The translations under genes and the position numbers were made by a program. A stretch of DNA of 64,000 bases from Limnospira fusiformis SAG 85.79 (GTDB taxonomy: Bacteria; Cyanobacteriota; Cyanobacteriia; Cyanobacteriales; Microcoleaceae): positions 3,911,363 to 3,975,362 of the forward strand of contig NZ_CP051185.1 in NCBI RefSeq assembly GCF_012516315.1, read 5' to 3'. Below, piece after piece: positions 37,324 to 47,914 of the stretch. The notes under the pieces are model-generated. The model made no database searches. It was not told the DNA's origin and saw only the letters and a list, made by a program, of their open reading frames with translations. Every line of letters begins with the position of its first letter. Positions within the stretch are counted from its first letter, which is position 1.

Positions 37324-38106
37324 TTAAAAAACAAATCGCGGCCAGTGAGCTTCTCGGCGATAAGCCATCATGTCTTCAAATTTCCTAAAATCGGCTTTTT
37401 TTATCAGTATTTCTTGGGGATTATCGAGCCATTGATGGTTTAACTCAAAAATTTGTTGGCTCAAAGTTTCTCGGTCTAAATCATTAGGGATAGAGCCAAA
37501 ATATCCCAAAGTAACATGAGCCACCAAATGATATTGCTGCTCAATTCCCAAAGCCATTAAACTACGATTCTGATAAATAGACCTTCGGAATTGAATCAAC
37601 AAATTATAAGCCTCCTCATCCCTAGGAACCAAACAAACAACGATCGCCCTAGTCATTACCATCAAACCCAAAACCTGCCATTGAAAAGGCTGGGAGATTT
37701 TCTGAGATTCAAAAATAGTAAAAGATTCGGCGATCGCCTCTTGAACTTTACTTTCAAAATCGGGTATTTGCTGAGAAGCATCTCGATACAAATCATCCCA
37801 AATCAAATCAGCCAAAGTAAAATGGAGGCTATCTGGGGGAATCTTCACAAAAAAATCAGGGTCTAAAATTCGTGCCAGTTGCTGTTGACAATCGGTCAAA
37901 TTTTGATAAAAATCGGCATTATCAACATCTTCCCCAGCCGGAGGCGTAATCACACTGTAACCAGGAAAAGGAACCGGCTTCCTCTGACCTTGAGCATCAA
38001 GGGTAAATTTAGGGGATTCCTGGATATGTTCCAGTTGTGATAGGTAAGCCGGCCCTAAAGTCATCCTGGCGACCCGATTGACATAGGTTTGATAGTTATC
38101 GTCCAA
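37324..38106 (-). CDS. DUF1868 / 2H phosphoesterase-like protein
   Basis: This 260-residue protein has two H-x-T motifs, H95-F-T and H197-V-T, about 100 residues apart, as in the 2H phosphoesterase fold (2'-5' RNA ligase-like). The N-terminal GYSVITPPAGEDVDNADFYQ segment fits DUF1868. It probably acts on a nucleotide or RNA 2',3'-cyclic phosphate, but the substrate is unknown. It diverges from holA across 34 bp. Confidence 0.8.
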   Translation of the reverse strand: MDDNYQTYVNRVARMTLGPAYLSQLEHIQESPKFTLDAQGQRKPVPFPGYSVITPPAGEDVDNADFYQNLTDCQQQLARILDPDFFVKIPPDSLHFTLADLIWDDLYRDASQQIPDFESKVQEAIAESFTIFESQKISQPFQWQVLGLMVMTRAIVVCLVPRDEEAYNLLIQFRRSIYQNRSLMALGIEQQYHLVAHVTLGYFGSIPNDLDRETLSQQIFELNHQWLDNPQEILIKKADFRKFEDMMAYRREAHWPRFVF

Positions 38107-38140
38107 GTCTGTTTTCCTCGTTATTCAAAGACAATTTGTT

Positions 38141-39124
38141 ATGCCAATTTACCTGTACTGGGGGGACGACGACTTCTCCCTGAGCAAAGCAGTGGACACC
38201 TTGCGGGAATCTGTCGTTGATCCCAATTGGTCTAGTTTCAATTTTGACAAAATTCTGCCCGATACACCAGATTCAGTCATTTCTGGACTAAATCAAGCTA
38301 TGACTCCACCATTCGGGTTGGGACATCGTTTAGTATGGCTAGTTAACACACCCCTGACTCAGCATTGTTCTCCAGAAATTCTACAGGAGTTAGAGCGAAC
38401 CTTACCGGCTATTCCCGAAACCACCACCCTATTATTTAGCAGTCCCAATAAACCTGATGGCCGCCTCAAATCCACGAAACTCCTACAAAAATATGCCAAA
38501 GTTCAGGAATTTTCGGCAATACCCCCCTGGAAAACTGACCAATTGGAACAGCGAGTCCGAGAAGTAGCCCAACAACTGGGGGTTAAACTCAAAGCAGAAT
38601 CAGTGGCTTTTGTAGCCGAAGCGGTGGGAAATGATACCCGCCAACTTTATGGCGAAATGGAAAAACTTAAACTATATGCTGAGACGACAGACGGTTCCCT
38701 AGACATCAAAACTATTACTCCCCTAATTCACAGCAATACCCAGAATAGTCTAAAACTGGCGATCGCCATTAGAGAAGGCAAAACTAGCCAAGCCCTAGGG
38801 TTAGTTGCCGATTTAATCGCCCACAACGAACCCGCCCTCAAAATCCTAGCTACCCTAGTAGGACAATTCCGCACCTGGCTATGGGTCAAATTGATGATCG
38901 AAACCGGAACCAGAGATGATAAAGAAATCGCCCGCCTCGCGGAAGTGGGGAACCCCAAGCGGATATACTTTCTGAAAAAAGAAGTGCAGCCCCTTTCGTT
39001 ACAGCAACTTCAACAAACCTTACCGAAACTGCTGCAATTGGAAATTAGCCTTAAACGTGGCGCAGATGAACAGTCAACGCTACAAACACAGATCATCGAA
39101 CTTTGTCGCTTATTTCACCGCTGA
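38141..39124 (+). CDS. holA: DNA polymerase III delta subunit HolA
   Basis: HolA opens the sliding clamp as part of the clamp loader. The 327 residues begin YLYWGDDDFSLSKAVDTLR and include a degenerate P-loop region, as normal for delta, and the C-terminal helical part (LKRGADEQSTLQTQIIELCR). Length and order match the family. Confidence 0.92.
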   Translation: MPIYLYWGDDDFSLSKAVDTLRESVVDPNWSSFNFDKILPDTPDSVISGLNQAMTPPFGLGHRLVWLVNTPLTQHCSPEILQELERTLPAIPETTTLLFSSPNKPDGRLKSTKLLQKYAKVQEFSAIPPWKTDQLEQRVREVAQQLGVKLKAESVAFVAEAVGNDTRQLYGEMEKLKLYAETTDGSLDIKTITPLIHSNTQNSLKLAIAIREGKTSQALGLVADLIAHNEPALKILATLVGQFRTWLWVKLMIETGTRDDKEIARLAEVGNPKRIYFLKKEVQPLSLQQLQQTLPKLLQLEISLKRGADEQSTLQTQIIELCRLFHR

Positions 39125-39311
39125 TGTATGATAGATTATCATTTGAGTGGCACAGTTCGCCGTTTCAGTCTGGGTCTGGTATCTTTACGCCCCTGTAATA
39201 TCGGGTGTAAGGGCAGCTTAAAAGCCCTGGAGCCTGGCTCCCCCGTTTCTGAATCTGTGTCACGTCCGAGGTATCACTGAAAATTCCCCAAGGTTCTCGT
39301 GAGGGTTAGCC
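39125..39311. other. intergenic region between holA and the acidic protein gene
   Basis: This 187-bp stretch has no ORF or tRNA. A GC-rich run (aagggcagcttaaaagccct, around 39210) can form a weak hairpin and may terminate holA. RBS for the following gene is weak (gtgagggttagcc). Confidence 0.35.
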
Positions 39312-40364
39312 ATGCCAAACCAAAGCCAACTGGAACTAGCCAAGCAGGGCGATCCCCAGGCGATTGCCAATGTGATTAACAATTCCCTAAAAGCTAAAAA
39401 CATTAATGCCGATGTCTGTCGGGAAGATAACTCCCTACACATCATGCTAGAAGGGGATGCGGTTCCTAACAATCAACAATCATTGGTGACATTTGTTCGC
39501 AATGGGATGACTAAGTTAGATGTCCCCTCTATCTATACTGTGAAAATCTATGGACGACAATTGGGGGATGATCCCGCTTGGGAAGAAGAGATCGTTTTGA
39601 AGGAGCCACCACCGAAGGCGATCGACCCGGAAGATGATATGATTCCCCCTGATGTAGGTGATATTGAGGACGATTTCAGCGAACAAGATACCCTCCTCGA
39701 TCAGGATGATCATATTGATGATTATGTTGTCGATGATGATGACATTGACCCCGACTACATAGATGATGACCAAGATATTGATGATGATGACCAGGGTGGC
39801 TACATTCCAGAAGAAGATGATGATCCTGATGATGATGATGATGATGATGATGAGGACAAAACCCAAGAAGTACAACCTTCTCATCCGAAAAGTAATAAAG
39901 TCCTGTTACTGATTCCGATCGTATTATTGGTGGCGATCGCTGCTTTAGCTGGATTGCATTTTGCTGGTATCTTCTCTCTACCTTTCCTCCCTGGTGGTAG
40001 TTCAGAAATGACCACCGACCCGGACCCCGCCGACACTGCGGAACCGACGGACCCAGAAACTCCCCAAACGGCGGAACCGACAGACCCAGAAACTCCCCAA
40101 ACGGCAGAACCCGCCGCCCCCCCCACGGTCCCGACGGACCCTTGGCGTGACGGCATTAATGCGGCAATGAATGCGGCGACCCTAGCCCAGACCGCCCAAT
40201 CTCAAGCTGAATGGAATGCGGTAGCCAGTGAGTGGCAAAAAGCCAGTGAACTCATGAGCCAGGTTCCACAGGACAGCGAAAACTATCAGGCTGCTCAAGA
40301 GAGGGTTGGCCAGTATGCTGAGAATCAGCGTATAGCGCAACAACGTGCGACCACTGCGCCCTAG
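39312..40364 (+). CDS. acidic single-pass membrane protein, unknown function
   Basis: This 350-residue protein has a globular N-terminal domain (residues 1-95, LELAKQGDPQAIANVINNSL and VREDNSLHIMLEG-like segments). A highly acidic Asp-rich region follows (about 108-190, low-complexity gat/gac repeat at 39715-39860), then one membrane span (VLLLIPIVLLVAIAALAGLH), a Pro/Thr/Glu repeat (TAEPTDPETPQ, twice) and a helical C-terminal domain. The N-terminal pattern recurs in multicellular cyanobacteria. Function is unknown. Confidence 0.7.
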   Translation: MPNQSQLELAKQGDPQAIANVINNSLKAKNINADVCREDNSLHIMLEGDAVPNNQQSLVTFVRNGMTKLDVPSIYTVKIYGRQLGDDPAWEEEIVLKEPPPKAIDPEDDMIPPDVGDIEDDFSEQDTLLDQDDHIDDYVVDDDDIDPDYIDDDQDIDDDDQGGYIPEEDDDPDDDDDDDDEDKTQEVQPSHPKSNKVLLLIPIVLLVAIAALAGLHFAGIFSLPFLPGGSSEMTTDPDPADTAEPTDPETPQTAEPTDPETPQTAEPAAPPTVPTDPWRDGINAAMNAATLAQTAQSQAEWNAVASEWQKASELMSQVPQDSENYQAAQERVGQYAENQRIAQQRATTAP

Positions 40365-40389
40365 GGAAGATATGATATGAGGTATAGCC

Positions 40390-40866
40390 GTGACTAATAA
40401 ACAAGCCAGATCACAGAAACCATGGCCGGGCAGTATCAAACCCACCTATTATACGCTGTTGGGCTTGCATCCCTCGGCATCATCCATGGAAATTCGGCGG
40501 GCTTACCGAGAGCTGAGTAAACGTTATCATCCAGATACAACAGATTTATCAGAAGATTGTGCTAAGGCTAAATTCCAAGAGTTGAATGAGGCGTATAGCA
40601 TTCTGAGTAATCCCGATCGCCGTCAAATCTATGATCAAACTATTAGTACAACGCGGGTGATCACTCCCCCCACTGAGATTAATTATCGGCACCATTCGAG
40701 ACCATCAAAATCGAGGCATTCCAGCGCGACGGAAGCGATCGCCGCCGAAAATCGGCCTTTATCTCCCGGAGAACTATTTGCTCTGTTAATGATGGCAGTC
40801 AGTTTGATAAGCTGTTTAGGATTAGCAATAGCGATCGCCATGTTTCGTTCAGATATAACCCTTTAA
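40390..40866 (+). CDS. J-domain protein with C-terminal membrane anchor
   Basis: This 158-residue DnaJ-like co-chaperone starts at GTG 40390. The J domain spans residues about 18-80 (YTLLGLHPSASSMEIRRAYR then ELSKRYHPDT with the HPD motif intact). A C-terminal hydrophobic segment (LLMMAVSLISCLGLAIAIAM) would anchor it to a membrane, so it likely recruits Hsp70 there. Confidence 0.9.
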   Translation: MTNKQARSQKPWPGSIKPTYYTLLGLHPSASSMEIRRAYRELSKRYHPDTTDLSEDCAKAKFQELNEAYSILSNPDRRQIYDQTISTTRVITPPTEINYRHHSRPSKSRHSSATEAIAAENRPLSPGELFALLMMAVSLISCLGLAIAIAMFRSDITL

Positions 40867-40895
40867 GCGAGAAAAATTTTCAACAGCAATCAATT

Positions 40896-41168
40896 ATGAC
40901 CTTACCCAGTCCCAATACCCCCCTATATAATCATCCCCTACCAGAAATCGAAGACTGGTTACGTTCCCTTGGTGGGGAACAGGACTCCCAGGAACTCCAT
41001 TCTTGGCAAGTAGAAAAGCCCACCTGGAAAGCGGAGCTATGGTTAGATATTGACCAAATAACAGTCCGTTACATTGGCGCAGGTACAGACGGCCAAGACA
41101 TTCAACGGTCTTTTAAATACTCCCTGAGTCGTCAAGATATCGAACAAGCGGTTTTTTCCGGTCCCTAA
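40896..41168 (+). CDS. DUF3143 protein
   Basis: This 90-residue cyanobacterial protein has LYNHPLPEIEDWLRSLGGEQ and a C-terminal RSFKYSLSRQDIEQAVFSGP, matching DUF3143. Function is unknown. It lies 29 bp after the J-domain gene and probably forms an operon with it. It ends 1 bp before the convergent uppS stop. Confidence 0.88.
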   Translation: MTLPSPNTPLYNHPLPEIEDWLRSLGGEQDSQELHSWQVEKPTWKAELWLDIDQITVRYIGAGTDGQDIQRSFKYSLSRQDIEQAVFSGP

Positions 41169-41169
41169 T

Positions 41170-41931
41170 TCATTCACGAGTACCCACCTTACCAAATCGA
41201 CGCTCTCGCTGCTGATAAGAACACAGGGCCAGGTGAAACTCATGGCTGTTAAAATCCGGCCAGAGAGTGTCAGTCACATAAATCTCAGCATAAGCGATTT
41301 GCCACAGCAAAAAATTACTAATCCGTAATTCCCCACTGGTGCGAATCAATAAATCCGGGTCAGAAGTTCCGGCTGTATACAAATACTTTTCAAATAAAGC
41401 CCCATCAATGGCTTCCGGTTCGAGAGTACCCTGTTTAACCTGGTTGGCGATCGCCTGACAAGCCCTAACAATCTCCTCCCGTCCCCCGTAATTAGTAGCC
41501 ACAGTCAACAAAATCCCCTCATTATTGCGGGTAGTCTCCATTGACTTCTCAATGCACTCTCTCAGAGAACCGGGAAGCCGATGCAAATTACCCACAAACC
41601 TAATCCTAACCTCCTCCTCCATCATCTCCTCAAGTTCCCGCATGAGAACCCGCTCAAACAAAGCCATCAAAAAATCTACTTCTTCTAGGGGTCGCCCCCA
41701 ATTTTCCGTGGAAAAGGCATAAACCGTTAAAGCATTAATTCCCCAATCACGACAGTAACGGAGTAAATTCTTGAGAGCATCAATCCCTCGCCGATGTCCC
41801 ATAGTGCGTGGTAGTCCCCGACGTTTCGCCCAGCGACCATTACCATCCATGATCACCGCGACATGGTTTGGGAGGCGATTTCGGTCAAGGTCAGCAGGTA
41901 ACTCATGTATAACCCTTGGCTTTCGACTCAT
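41170..41931 (-). CDS. uppS: isoprenyl transferase (undecaprenyl diphosphate synthase)
   Basis: UppS makes the C55 lipid carrier for peptidoglycan. From ATG 41931 the protein has 253 residues, with [19 protein letters not shown] (catalytic Asp D29), [10 protein letters not shown]-like [10 protein letters not shown] and [16 protein letters not shown] start 57 bp upstream is open but lacks conserved residues. The chosen ATG overlaps the dacA stop as ATGA (41928-41931), implying translational coupling. Confidence 0.96.
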   Translation of the reverse strand: MSRKPRVIHELPADLDRNRLPNHVAVIMDGNGRWAKRRGLPRTMGHRRGIDALKNLLRYCRDWGINALTVYAFSTENWGRPLEEVDFLMALFERVLMRELEEMMEEEVRIRFVGNLHRLPGSLRECIEKSMETTRNNEGILLTVATNYGGREEIVRACQAIANQVKQGTLEPEAIDGALFEKYLYTAGTSDPDLLIRTSGELRISNFLLWQIAYAEIYVTDTLWPDFNSHEFHLALCSYQQRERRFGKVGTRE

Positions 41932-42893
41932 TTTTTCTCCCGAGAAGCTGACGAACGAAAACGGAACACCTGGGAAATGAACGACCACCTCTTTAATCCT
42001 ATTCGCCGTTTAAGGGTATCTATGGAAATAGGAGGCTTAGTTCTATCATCCCCCGCCACAAAAGACCGAGCTTCTAATAACTCCTTGAGTTTACTACTGG
42101 TTAGGGGTCGATTCAGTACACCTTTATCAGCCAGAGAAATTGACCCGGTTTCTTCAGAAACCACAATACATACACACTTAGCAACCTTTTCTGTAATGCC
42201 CATAGCTGCTCGATGGCGGGTTCCCAACTGTCGCGAGGCTATCCTTTCAGACAGGGGCAAAATCACCCCGGCAGCAGCCACCCTAGAGGCTCTAATCAGC
42301 ACCGCACCATCATGGAGTAGAGTTTTAGGCTGAAAAATCGTCTGTAGCAGTTCCCTGGAAACTTCGGCATTTAAACGCACACCCGGAACGGAAAAATCAC
42401 GCTCATCAATGGGACTGCCTATTTCAATTATAATCAAAGCCCCAGTACGGTTTTGAGAAAGTTCTTTGACCGCCTCGACAATTTGATCAATGACTCCATC
42501 GGTTTCAGGGATACCTTTTCGGCTGGCAGCAAACAGTTGCAGCACCTCCCCTCGCCCTAATTTTTCCAGAAATTGTCTAAACTCTGACTGCAAAATCACA
42601 GCCATAGCCACTGCGGAACCAGTTACCAAACTATTTAGGGCAATATAAAGCAGTCTCAGATTAGCCCAATTACTGATCGCCGTTGCCAACATTAACACAA
42701 TGAAACCTCGAACCATCCACAAGGTTCGACGCTCTCCAATAATCACAAGGACGATATAGGCGACGGCAAAAACCAGTCCAATATCGATGCTGTTAACCAA
42801 CCAGGACTCAAGCCAGGCAGGGTCTTGACTTTGACCCGAACTCATTGAACGCGATATGAGGTTAAAACTATTGACATCTTCCCGAACTCCCAA
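41928..42893 (-). CDS. dacA: diadenylate cyclase (CdaA/DacA type)
   Basis: This enzyme makes c-di-AMP from two ATP. The 321-residue protein has three hydrophobic N-terminal spans (about 35-100) and the DAC domain with DGA ([14 protein letters not shown]) and RHR-like TRHRAAMG motifs intact. It sits between lysA and uppS, linking c-di-AMP to cell-wall synthesis genes. Regulators such as CdaR/YbbR and GlmM are not adjacent here. Confidence 0.95.
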   Translation of the reverse strand: MGVREDVNSFNLISRSMSSGQSQDPAWLESWLVNSIDIGLVFAVAYIVLVIIGERRTLWMVRGFIVLMLATAISNWANLRLLYIALNSLVTGSAVAMAVILQSEFRQFLEKLGRGEVLQLFAASRKGIPETDGVIDQIVEAVKELSQNRTGALIIIEIGSPIDERDFSVPGVRLNAEVSRELLQTIFQPKTLLHDGAVLIRASRVAAAGVILPLSERIASRQLGTRHRAAMGITEKVAKCVCIVVSEETGSISLADKGVLNRPLTSSKLKELLEARSFVAGDDRTKPPISIDTLKRRIGLKRWSFISQVFRFRSSASREKK

Positions 42894-43011
42894 CTTATCG
42901 ATAATGAATTAATTATCTATATTGCTGGGGACTCGATTCCTCATCCTTAAATGGGGACAGGCATGATGCGGGGCGATGTCTAACCCCGCGTTAGTTACTT
43001 AAATTAAGGCA

Positions 43012-44460
43012 TCAAGGGCGATCGCCAAGCCTCTCGGGTAAACGATCCTGACGAATCAGATCCGAATAGGTCTCCCGTTGAATAATTATCGAACTTAGGG
43101 AATCATTCACCAGAACGGCTGCCGGACGAGGCAGACGATTATAGTTAGAAGCCATACTATAATTGTAGGCTCCTGTTGCCATTACCACCAAGATATCACC
43201 AGTTTGACAATCTCCGGGGAGATGGGCTTGTTGAATGAGGATGTCCCCAGATTCACAATGTTTGCCAGCTACTGTTATGGTTTCGGTTAATGGTGCGGAC
43301 ATCCGATTAGCAATTACCACTCTATACACAGATTGATAAGTAATCGGACGGGGATTATCTGACATTCCCCCATCAACGGCTATATAAGTCCGCAGATCTG
43401 GAATCTCTTTGCGAGAACCAATCGTGTAAGCAGTGATCGCAGCCGGACCAATAATCGATCGCCCTGGTTCACACAACAGCTTAGGTAAAGGGATTTGGCG
43501 CTGTTCACAGGCGGCGACGACGGATGAGGCGATCGCACTTACCCAACTTTCAATACTGGGGGGGTCATCATCTTCTGTATACCGAATCCCTAGACCTCCC
43601 CCCACATTAACTTCGGTAATATTTAAACCATACTGACTGCCTTTAGTGACCGCATCCATTAGCACCCCAGCTAAGTCTTGATGGGGTTGCAGTTCAAAAA
43701 TCTGAGAGCCAATATGAGCGTGAATTCCCTCGCAGCATAGAGATGGGTTACTGCTGACAAATTTAAACACCTCATCAAGTTGATTAGGATCAAATCCGAA
43801 TTTACTATCAAGATGTCCGGTGCGAATATACTCATGGGTGTGACACTCGATTCCTGGGGTAAATCTGATCATCACCCGCACGGGGGATTGTACAGACATT
43901 TCATCTGCCAATTCCACCAGGTTGGTCAGGTCTAGCCAGTTGTCAGCCACTACAGTACAGCCAGTGCTAATGGCTAACTCCAGTTCCGATCGCGATTTAT
44001 TATTACCATGTAGGTAAATCTTATCGGGACTCACCCCCGCCGTTTTCGCGGTGTATAGTTCCCCACCAGAAACCACATCAGTTCCCAAACCTTCCGAGGC
44101 AACTATTGCACAAATCGCTAAACAATTCCATGCCTTAGAAGCATAGAGAATCAGCGATTCTCCCGGATAGTATTTCGCCCAAGCCTCCCGGTATTGACGG
44201 CAAGCAGTACGCAGGGTCACTTCATCTAATATATATAGAGGGGAACCAAACTGACTGACCATTTCCGCGACATCACAACCCCCAATTTCTAGGTGGTCTT
44301 GGTGGTTGACCTTAGCGGTGAGGGGTAACAGTTGTTGGTTAGGCGATCGCTCGGTTGTGCTTTCTTCCGAGTTGAGTAGGTACTGAAGTCCTGAATTTTC
44401 CACGGTTTTAGTATCAATAGTTAGTTTTTTTATCGGCGCGTGTATCTGCGATCGTACCAA
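43012..44460 (-). CDS. lysA: diaminopimelate decarboxylase LysA
   Basis: LysA converts meso-diaminopimelate to lysine with PLP. The 482-residue protein has a roughly 60-residue N-terminal extension. The PLP lysine is K109 in LYASKAWN. Other motifs are HAHIGSQI, NVGGGLGI and CESGD. It leads the lysA-dacA-uppS group (118-bp gap to dacA) and diverges from rimI by 55 bp. Confidence 0.96.
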   Translation of the reverse strand: MVRSQIHAPIKKLTIDTKTVENSGLQYLLNSEESTTERSPNQQLLPLTAKVNHQDHLEIGGCDVAEMVSQFGSPLYILDEVTLRTACRQYREAWAKYYPGESLILYASKAWNCLAICAIVASEGLGTDVVSGGELYTAKTAGVSPDKIYLHGNNKSRSELELAISTGCTVVADNWLDLTNLVELADEMSVQSPVRVMIRFTPGIECHTHEYIRTGHLDSKFGFDPNQLDEVFKFVSSNPSLCCEGIHAHIGSQIFELQPHQDLAGVLMDAVTKGSQYGLNITEVNVGGGLGIRYTEDDDPPSIESWVSAIASSVVAACEQRQIPLPKLLCEPGRSIIGPAAITAYTIGSRKEIPDLRTYIAVDGGMSDNPRPITYQSVYRVVIANRMSAPLTETITVAGKHCESGDILIQQAHLPGDCQTGDILVVMATGAYNYSMASNYNRLPRPAAVLVNDSLSSIIIQRETYSDLIRQDRLPERLGDRP

Positions 44461-44515
44461 ATTTCTGTCACCATGGTTAATCTTAATCTATCTATTAGCT
44501 TTCAGCCCAGCCTCT

Positions 44516-45037
44516 GTGACCATCCTACAACTCAAACTTCTCACCCCCGACTTATTACCCGCAGTAGTAGAACTCGATCGCCTTTGCTTAGGTGGACTAT
44601 GGAATGAATCGGGATATCAACGGGAATTAGATAGCCCCAATAGCGATCTGGTCATCTGGACACACCCAACCCAGGGACAACCCTTATCAGGTTTACAGCC
44701 AATTTCCGTACAAGTCGCCCAAACGCCACCCCTACCAGTCATAGGCATCGGTTGTCTCTGGGCTATTGTAGACGAAGCCCATATCACTTTACTAGCCATT
44801 CATCCCGATTATCGCGGCTTAGGTCTAGGGGCCGATTTACTGCGGGCTTTACTGCAACTCGCCCAACAGCGAGGATTATCCCACGCTACCCTAGAAGTTA
44901 AGCCCTCCAATCATATCGCCCTATCTCTATATCAAAAATTCGGCTTCCAAATTGCCGGAAGGCGCAAAAAATACTATGCCGACACCGGAGAAGATGCCCT
45001 AATACTTTGGCTTTCTGGTCTGCCAAGTCTTATTTGA
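44516..45037 (+). CDS. rimI: ribosomal-protein-alanine N-acetyltransferase RimI-like
   Basis: This 173-residue GNAT acetyltransferase begins at GTG 44516. The acetyl-CoA loop is HPDYRGLGLGADLLRALL, followed by the typical EVKPSNHIALSLYQKFGFQI and RRKKYYADTGEDALIL. A roughly 20-residue insertion (QPLSGLQPISVQVAQTPPLP) sits before beta-4. The RimI substrate S18 is inferred from family. Confidence 0.9.
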   Translation: MTILQLKLLTPDLLPAVVELDRLCLGGLWNESGYQRELDSPNSDLVIWTHPTQGQPLSGLQPISVQVAQTPPLPVIGIGCLWAIVDEAHITLLAIHPDYRGLGLGADLLRALLQLAQQRGLSHATLEVKPSNHIALSLYQKFGFQIAGRRKKYYADTGEDALILWLSGLPSLI

Positions 45038-45326
45038 GATTGTGCTAAAATCCGGGTCAGAGACAGACAACCACGATACAGAATCACTGATTCCATTTCG
45101 GGTACTTTGTCCCTATTCGGCAGATCCCGTAGTCATTGGGGATTACTCAATGGCCAAAGACGAGCCGATCGCCAACCTAAATACCTCATCCCGTAGATAC
45201 AATTAAAAATGAGTCAATCCCATAAGTAAAACTTGTTGAGCAACTTTCGGCATAGTTTTACCCGATCATTGAAAATATCACGCTAAAATTAGCATACGAG
45301 CCAGCAGCAGGTGATAAAAATTAGCC
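45038..45326. other. clpC upstream region
   Basis: This 289-bp stretch has no ORF. It must hold the clpC promoter; a candidate -10 is tagcat or taaaat near 45285-45295. No CIRCE or CtsR-like direct repeat was recognised. Confidence 0.4.
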
Positions 45327-47798
45327 ATGTTTGAACGCTTCACAGAAAAAGCCATTAAGGTGATCATGTTAGCCCAGGAGGAAGCACGCCGCCTGGGACA
45401 TAACTTCGTAGGAACAGAACAGATCCTCCTGGGTCTGATTGGCGAAGGGACTGGCGTAGCAGCCAAAGTCCTGAAGTCCATGGGGGTCAACCTCAAAGAT
45501 GCTCGGATCGAGGTCGAAAAAATCATCGGCCGTGGCTCCGGGTTTGTAGCCGTTGAAATTCCGTTCACTCCGCGCGCCAAGAGGGTTTTAGAACTTTCCT
45601 TGGAAGAGGCTCGTCAACTCGGGCATAATTATATCGGCACAGAACATTTGCTTCTGGGTCTGATCCGAGAAGGAGAAGGAGTAGCCGCTCGCGTCCTGGA
45701 AAATTTGGGCGTTGACCTGTCGAAGGTTCGCACCCAGGTAATTAGGATGTTGGGTGAAACGGCGGAAGTCACCGCCGGGGGAAGTAGCGGTCGCACTAAG
45801 ACCCCAACCCTCGATGAGTTTGGCTCTAATTTGACCCAAATGGCCGCTGAGGGCAAACTTGACCCGGTAGTGGGACGACAAAAGGAAATTGAGCGGGTGA
45901 TCCAGATTTTGGGTCGGCGTACCAAAAATAATCCGGTCCTAATTGGAGAACCGGGTGTCGGTAAAACAGCGATCGCCGAAGGTCTCGCCCAGCGCATTGC
46001 TCAAAATGATATTCCCGACATTCTGGAAGATAAACGAGTTGTTACCCTCGATATCGGTCTATTGGTGGCGGGTACTAAGTATCGGGGTGAGTTTGAGGAA
46101 CGACTCAAAAAGATTATGGATGAAATCCGCTCTTGCGGTAATGTCATCCTGGTAATTGATGAGGTTCACACCCTCATTGGTGCAGGTGCTGCGGAAGGAG
46201 CTATCGATGCGGCTAATATCCTCAAGCCAGCTTTGGCGCGGGGTGAGTTGCAGTGTATCGGTGCTACTACCCTCGATGAGTACCGCAAGCATATTGAACG
46301 GGATGCGGCCCTAGAACGTCGGTTCCAACCCGTGATGGTCGGTGAGCCTTCGGTACCGGAAACCATTGAGATTCTCTATGGACTGCGGGAACGCTATGAG
46401 CAGCACCACAAACTTAAAATTATCGATGAGGCTCTCGAAGCAGCAGCGAAATTGTCCGATCGCTATATTAGCGATCGCTATCTCCCCGATAAGGCGATCG
46501 ATTTGATTGATGAAGCCGGATCGCGGGTGCGCCTGATTAACTCCCAACTTCCCCCAGCCGCTAAGGAACTCGACAAGGAATTGCGACAAGTCCTCAAGGA
46601 AAAAGACGACGCGGTGCGCTCCCAAGACTTTGACCGAGCCGGAGAATTGCGCGATCGCGAAATGGAAATTAAATCCCAAATTCGGGCGATCGCTCAAAAC
46701 AAAAAATCCGAAACTCGCACCGACGACGATGATTCCCCCATGGTAACAGAAGAGGATATCGCCCAAATCGTGGCCAGTTGGACCGGGATTCCCGTTAACA
46801 AACTCACCGAGTCCGAGTCCGAGAAACTCCTGCACATGGAAGACACCCTCCACCAGCGTCTTATCGGTCAGGAAGAAGCTGTCAAAGCCGTTTCTCGCGC
46901 CATCCGTCGTGCGCGTGTCGGACTCAAGAACCCCAACCGACCCATCGCTAGTTTCATCTTCTCTGGACCCACAGGCGTAGGTAAAACCGAGTTGACTAAA
47001 TCCCTCGCCGCCTACTTCTTCGGCTCAGAAGAAGCTATGATCCGCCTGGATATGTCCGAATTTATGGAGCGGCACACCGTTTCTAAACTCATCGGTTCTC
47101 CTCCCGGCTATGTGGGTTACAACGAAGGTGGACAACTCACCGAAGCCGTGCGCCGTCGTCCTTATACCGTGGTGCTGTTCGACGAAATCGAAAAAGCTCA
47201 CCCCGATGTCTTCAATATGTTATTGCAGATTTTGGAAGATGGGCGCTTGACCGATGCTAAAGGTCGCACCGTAGACTTTAAAAACACCCTGATCATCATG
47301 ACGAGCAACATTGGCTCTAAGGTGATCGAAAAAGGTGGCGGCGGTCTTGGGTTCGAGTTTGAAGAAAATCAAGCTGATGCTCAATATAACCGCATCCGCA
47401 ACCTGGTTAATGAAGAACTTAAACAATACTTCCGTCCTGAGTTCCTTAACCGTCTTGATGAAATTATCGTCTTCCGTCAACTCAATAAAGATGAGGTCAA
47501 GGAAATTGCGGTAATTATGCTTAACGAGGTGTTCGGTCGCCTCACTGAAAAAGGCATTCGCCTGGAAATTACCGATCGCTTTAAAGAAAGACTGGTAGAA
47601 GAAGGTTATAATCCCAGCTACGGTGCGCGTCCCCTGCGTCGCGCCATTATGCGTTTGCTGGAAGATAGCCTCGCCGAGGAAATCCTCTCTGGTCGCGTCA
47701 AAGAAGGCGATACGGCGATCGTTGATGTTAATGAGGACGGTCAAGTTCAAGTCTTACAAGGCGAAAAACGGGAACTGCTCCCCCAAGCCGCTGACTAA
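45327..47798 (+). CDS. clpC: ATP-dependent Clp protease ATP-binding subunit ClpC
   Basis: ClpC unfolds substrates for ClpP. The 823 residues carry two Clp_N repeats ([20 protein letters not shown], then a second [17 protein letters not shown]), two AAA+ modules with Walker [10 protein letters not shown] and GPTGVGKTE, and a UVR motif ([17 protein letters not shown]). The C-terminus contains [13 protein letters not shown]. Conservation is very high and there is no truncation. Confidence 0.98.
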   Translation: MFERFTEKAIKVIMLAQEEARRLGHNFVGTEQILLGLIGEGTGVAAKVLKSMGVNLKDARIEVEKIIGRGSGFVAVEIPFTPRAKRVLELSLEEARQLGHNYIGTEHLLLGLIREGEGVAARVLENLGVDLSKVRTQVIRMLGETAEVTAGGSSGRTKTPTLDEFGSNLTQMAAEGKLDPVVGRQKEIERVIQILGRRTKNNPVLIGEPGVGKTAIAEGLAQRIAQNDIPDILEDKRVVTLDIGLLVAGTKYRGEFEERLKKIMDEIRSCGNVILVIDEVHTLIGAGAAEGAIDAANILKPALARGELQCIGATTLDEYRKHIERDAALERRFQPVMVGEPSVPETIEILYGLRERYEQHHKLKIIDEALEAAAKLSDRYISDRYLPDKAIDLIDEAGSRVRLINSQLPPAAKELDKELRQVLKEKDDAVRSQDFDRAGELRDREMEIKSQIRAIAQNKKSETRTDDDDSPMVTEEDIAQIVASWTGIPVNKLTESESEKLLHMEDTLHQRLIGQEEAVKAVSRAIRRARVGLKNPNRPIASFIFSGPTGVGKTELTKSLAAYFFGSEEAMIRLDMSEFMERHTVSKLIGSPPGYVGYNEGGQLTEAVRRRPYTVVLFDEIEKAHPDVFNMLLQILEDGRLTDAKGRTVDFKNTLIIMTSNIGSKVIEKGGGGLGFEFEENQADAQYNRIRNLVNEELKQYFRPEFLNRLDEIIVFRQLNKDEVKEIAVIMLNEVFGRLTEKGIRLEITDRFKERLVEEGYNPSYGARPLRRAIMRLLEDSLAEEILSGRVKEGDTAIVDVNEDGQVQVLQGEKRELLPQAAD

Positions 47799-47847
47799 TT
47801 GCTAGGCGTAGGTTTTTAAGCCTATTGTTATTGCATCGATAATATAT

Positions 47848-47883
47848 GTAGGGATAATTCGTGAATTGTCCCTACTTTTTTTT
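47848..47883 (+). terminator. rho-independent terminator of clpC
   Basis: GTAGGGA-t-AATTC and GAATT-g-TCCCTAC form a long stem (47848-47875) followed by nine T residues. It lies 50 bp after the clpC stop. Confidence 0.9.
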
Positions 47884-47914
47884 AGAATGATGTAGTAGCG
47901 TTTTCACAAAAATC

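Noticed and set aside
41932-41988. 57-bp N-terminal extension of UppS
   Set aside because: Conserved sequence begins after the internal Met, and the ATG at 41931 overlaps the dacA stop as ATGA.
45038-45326. Possible tRNA or CIRCE element upstream of clpC
   Set aside because: No cloverleaf with a T-loop GGTTCRA core and no CIRCE inverted repeat could be found by eye.
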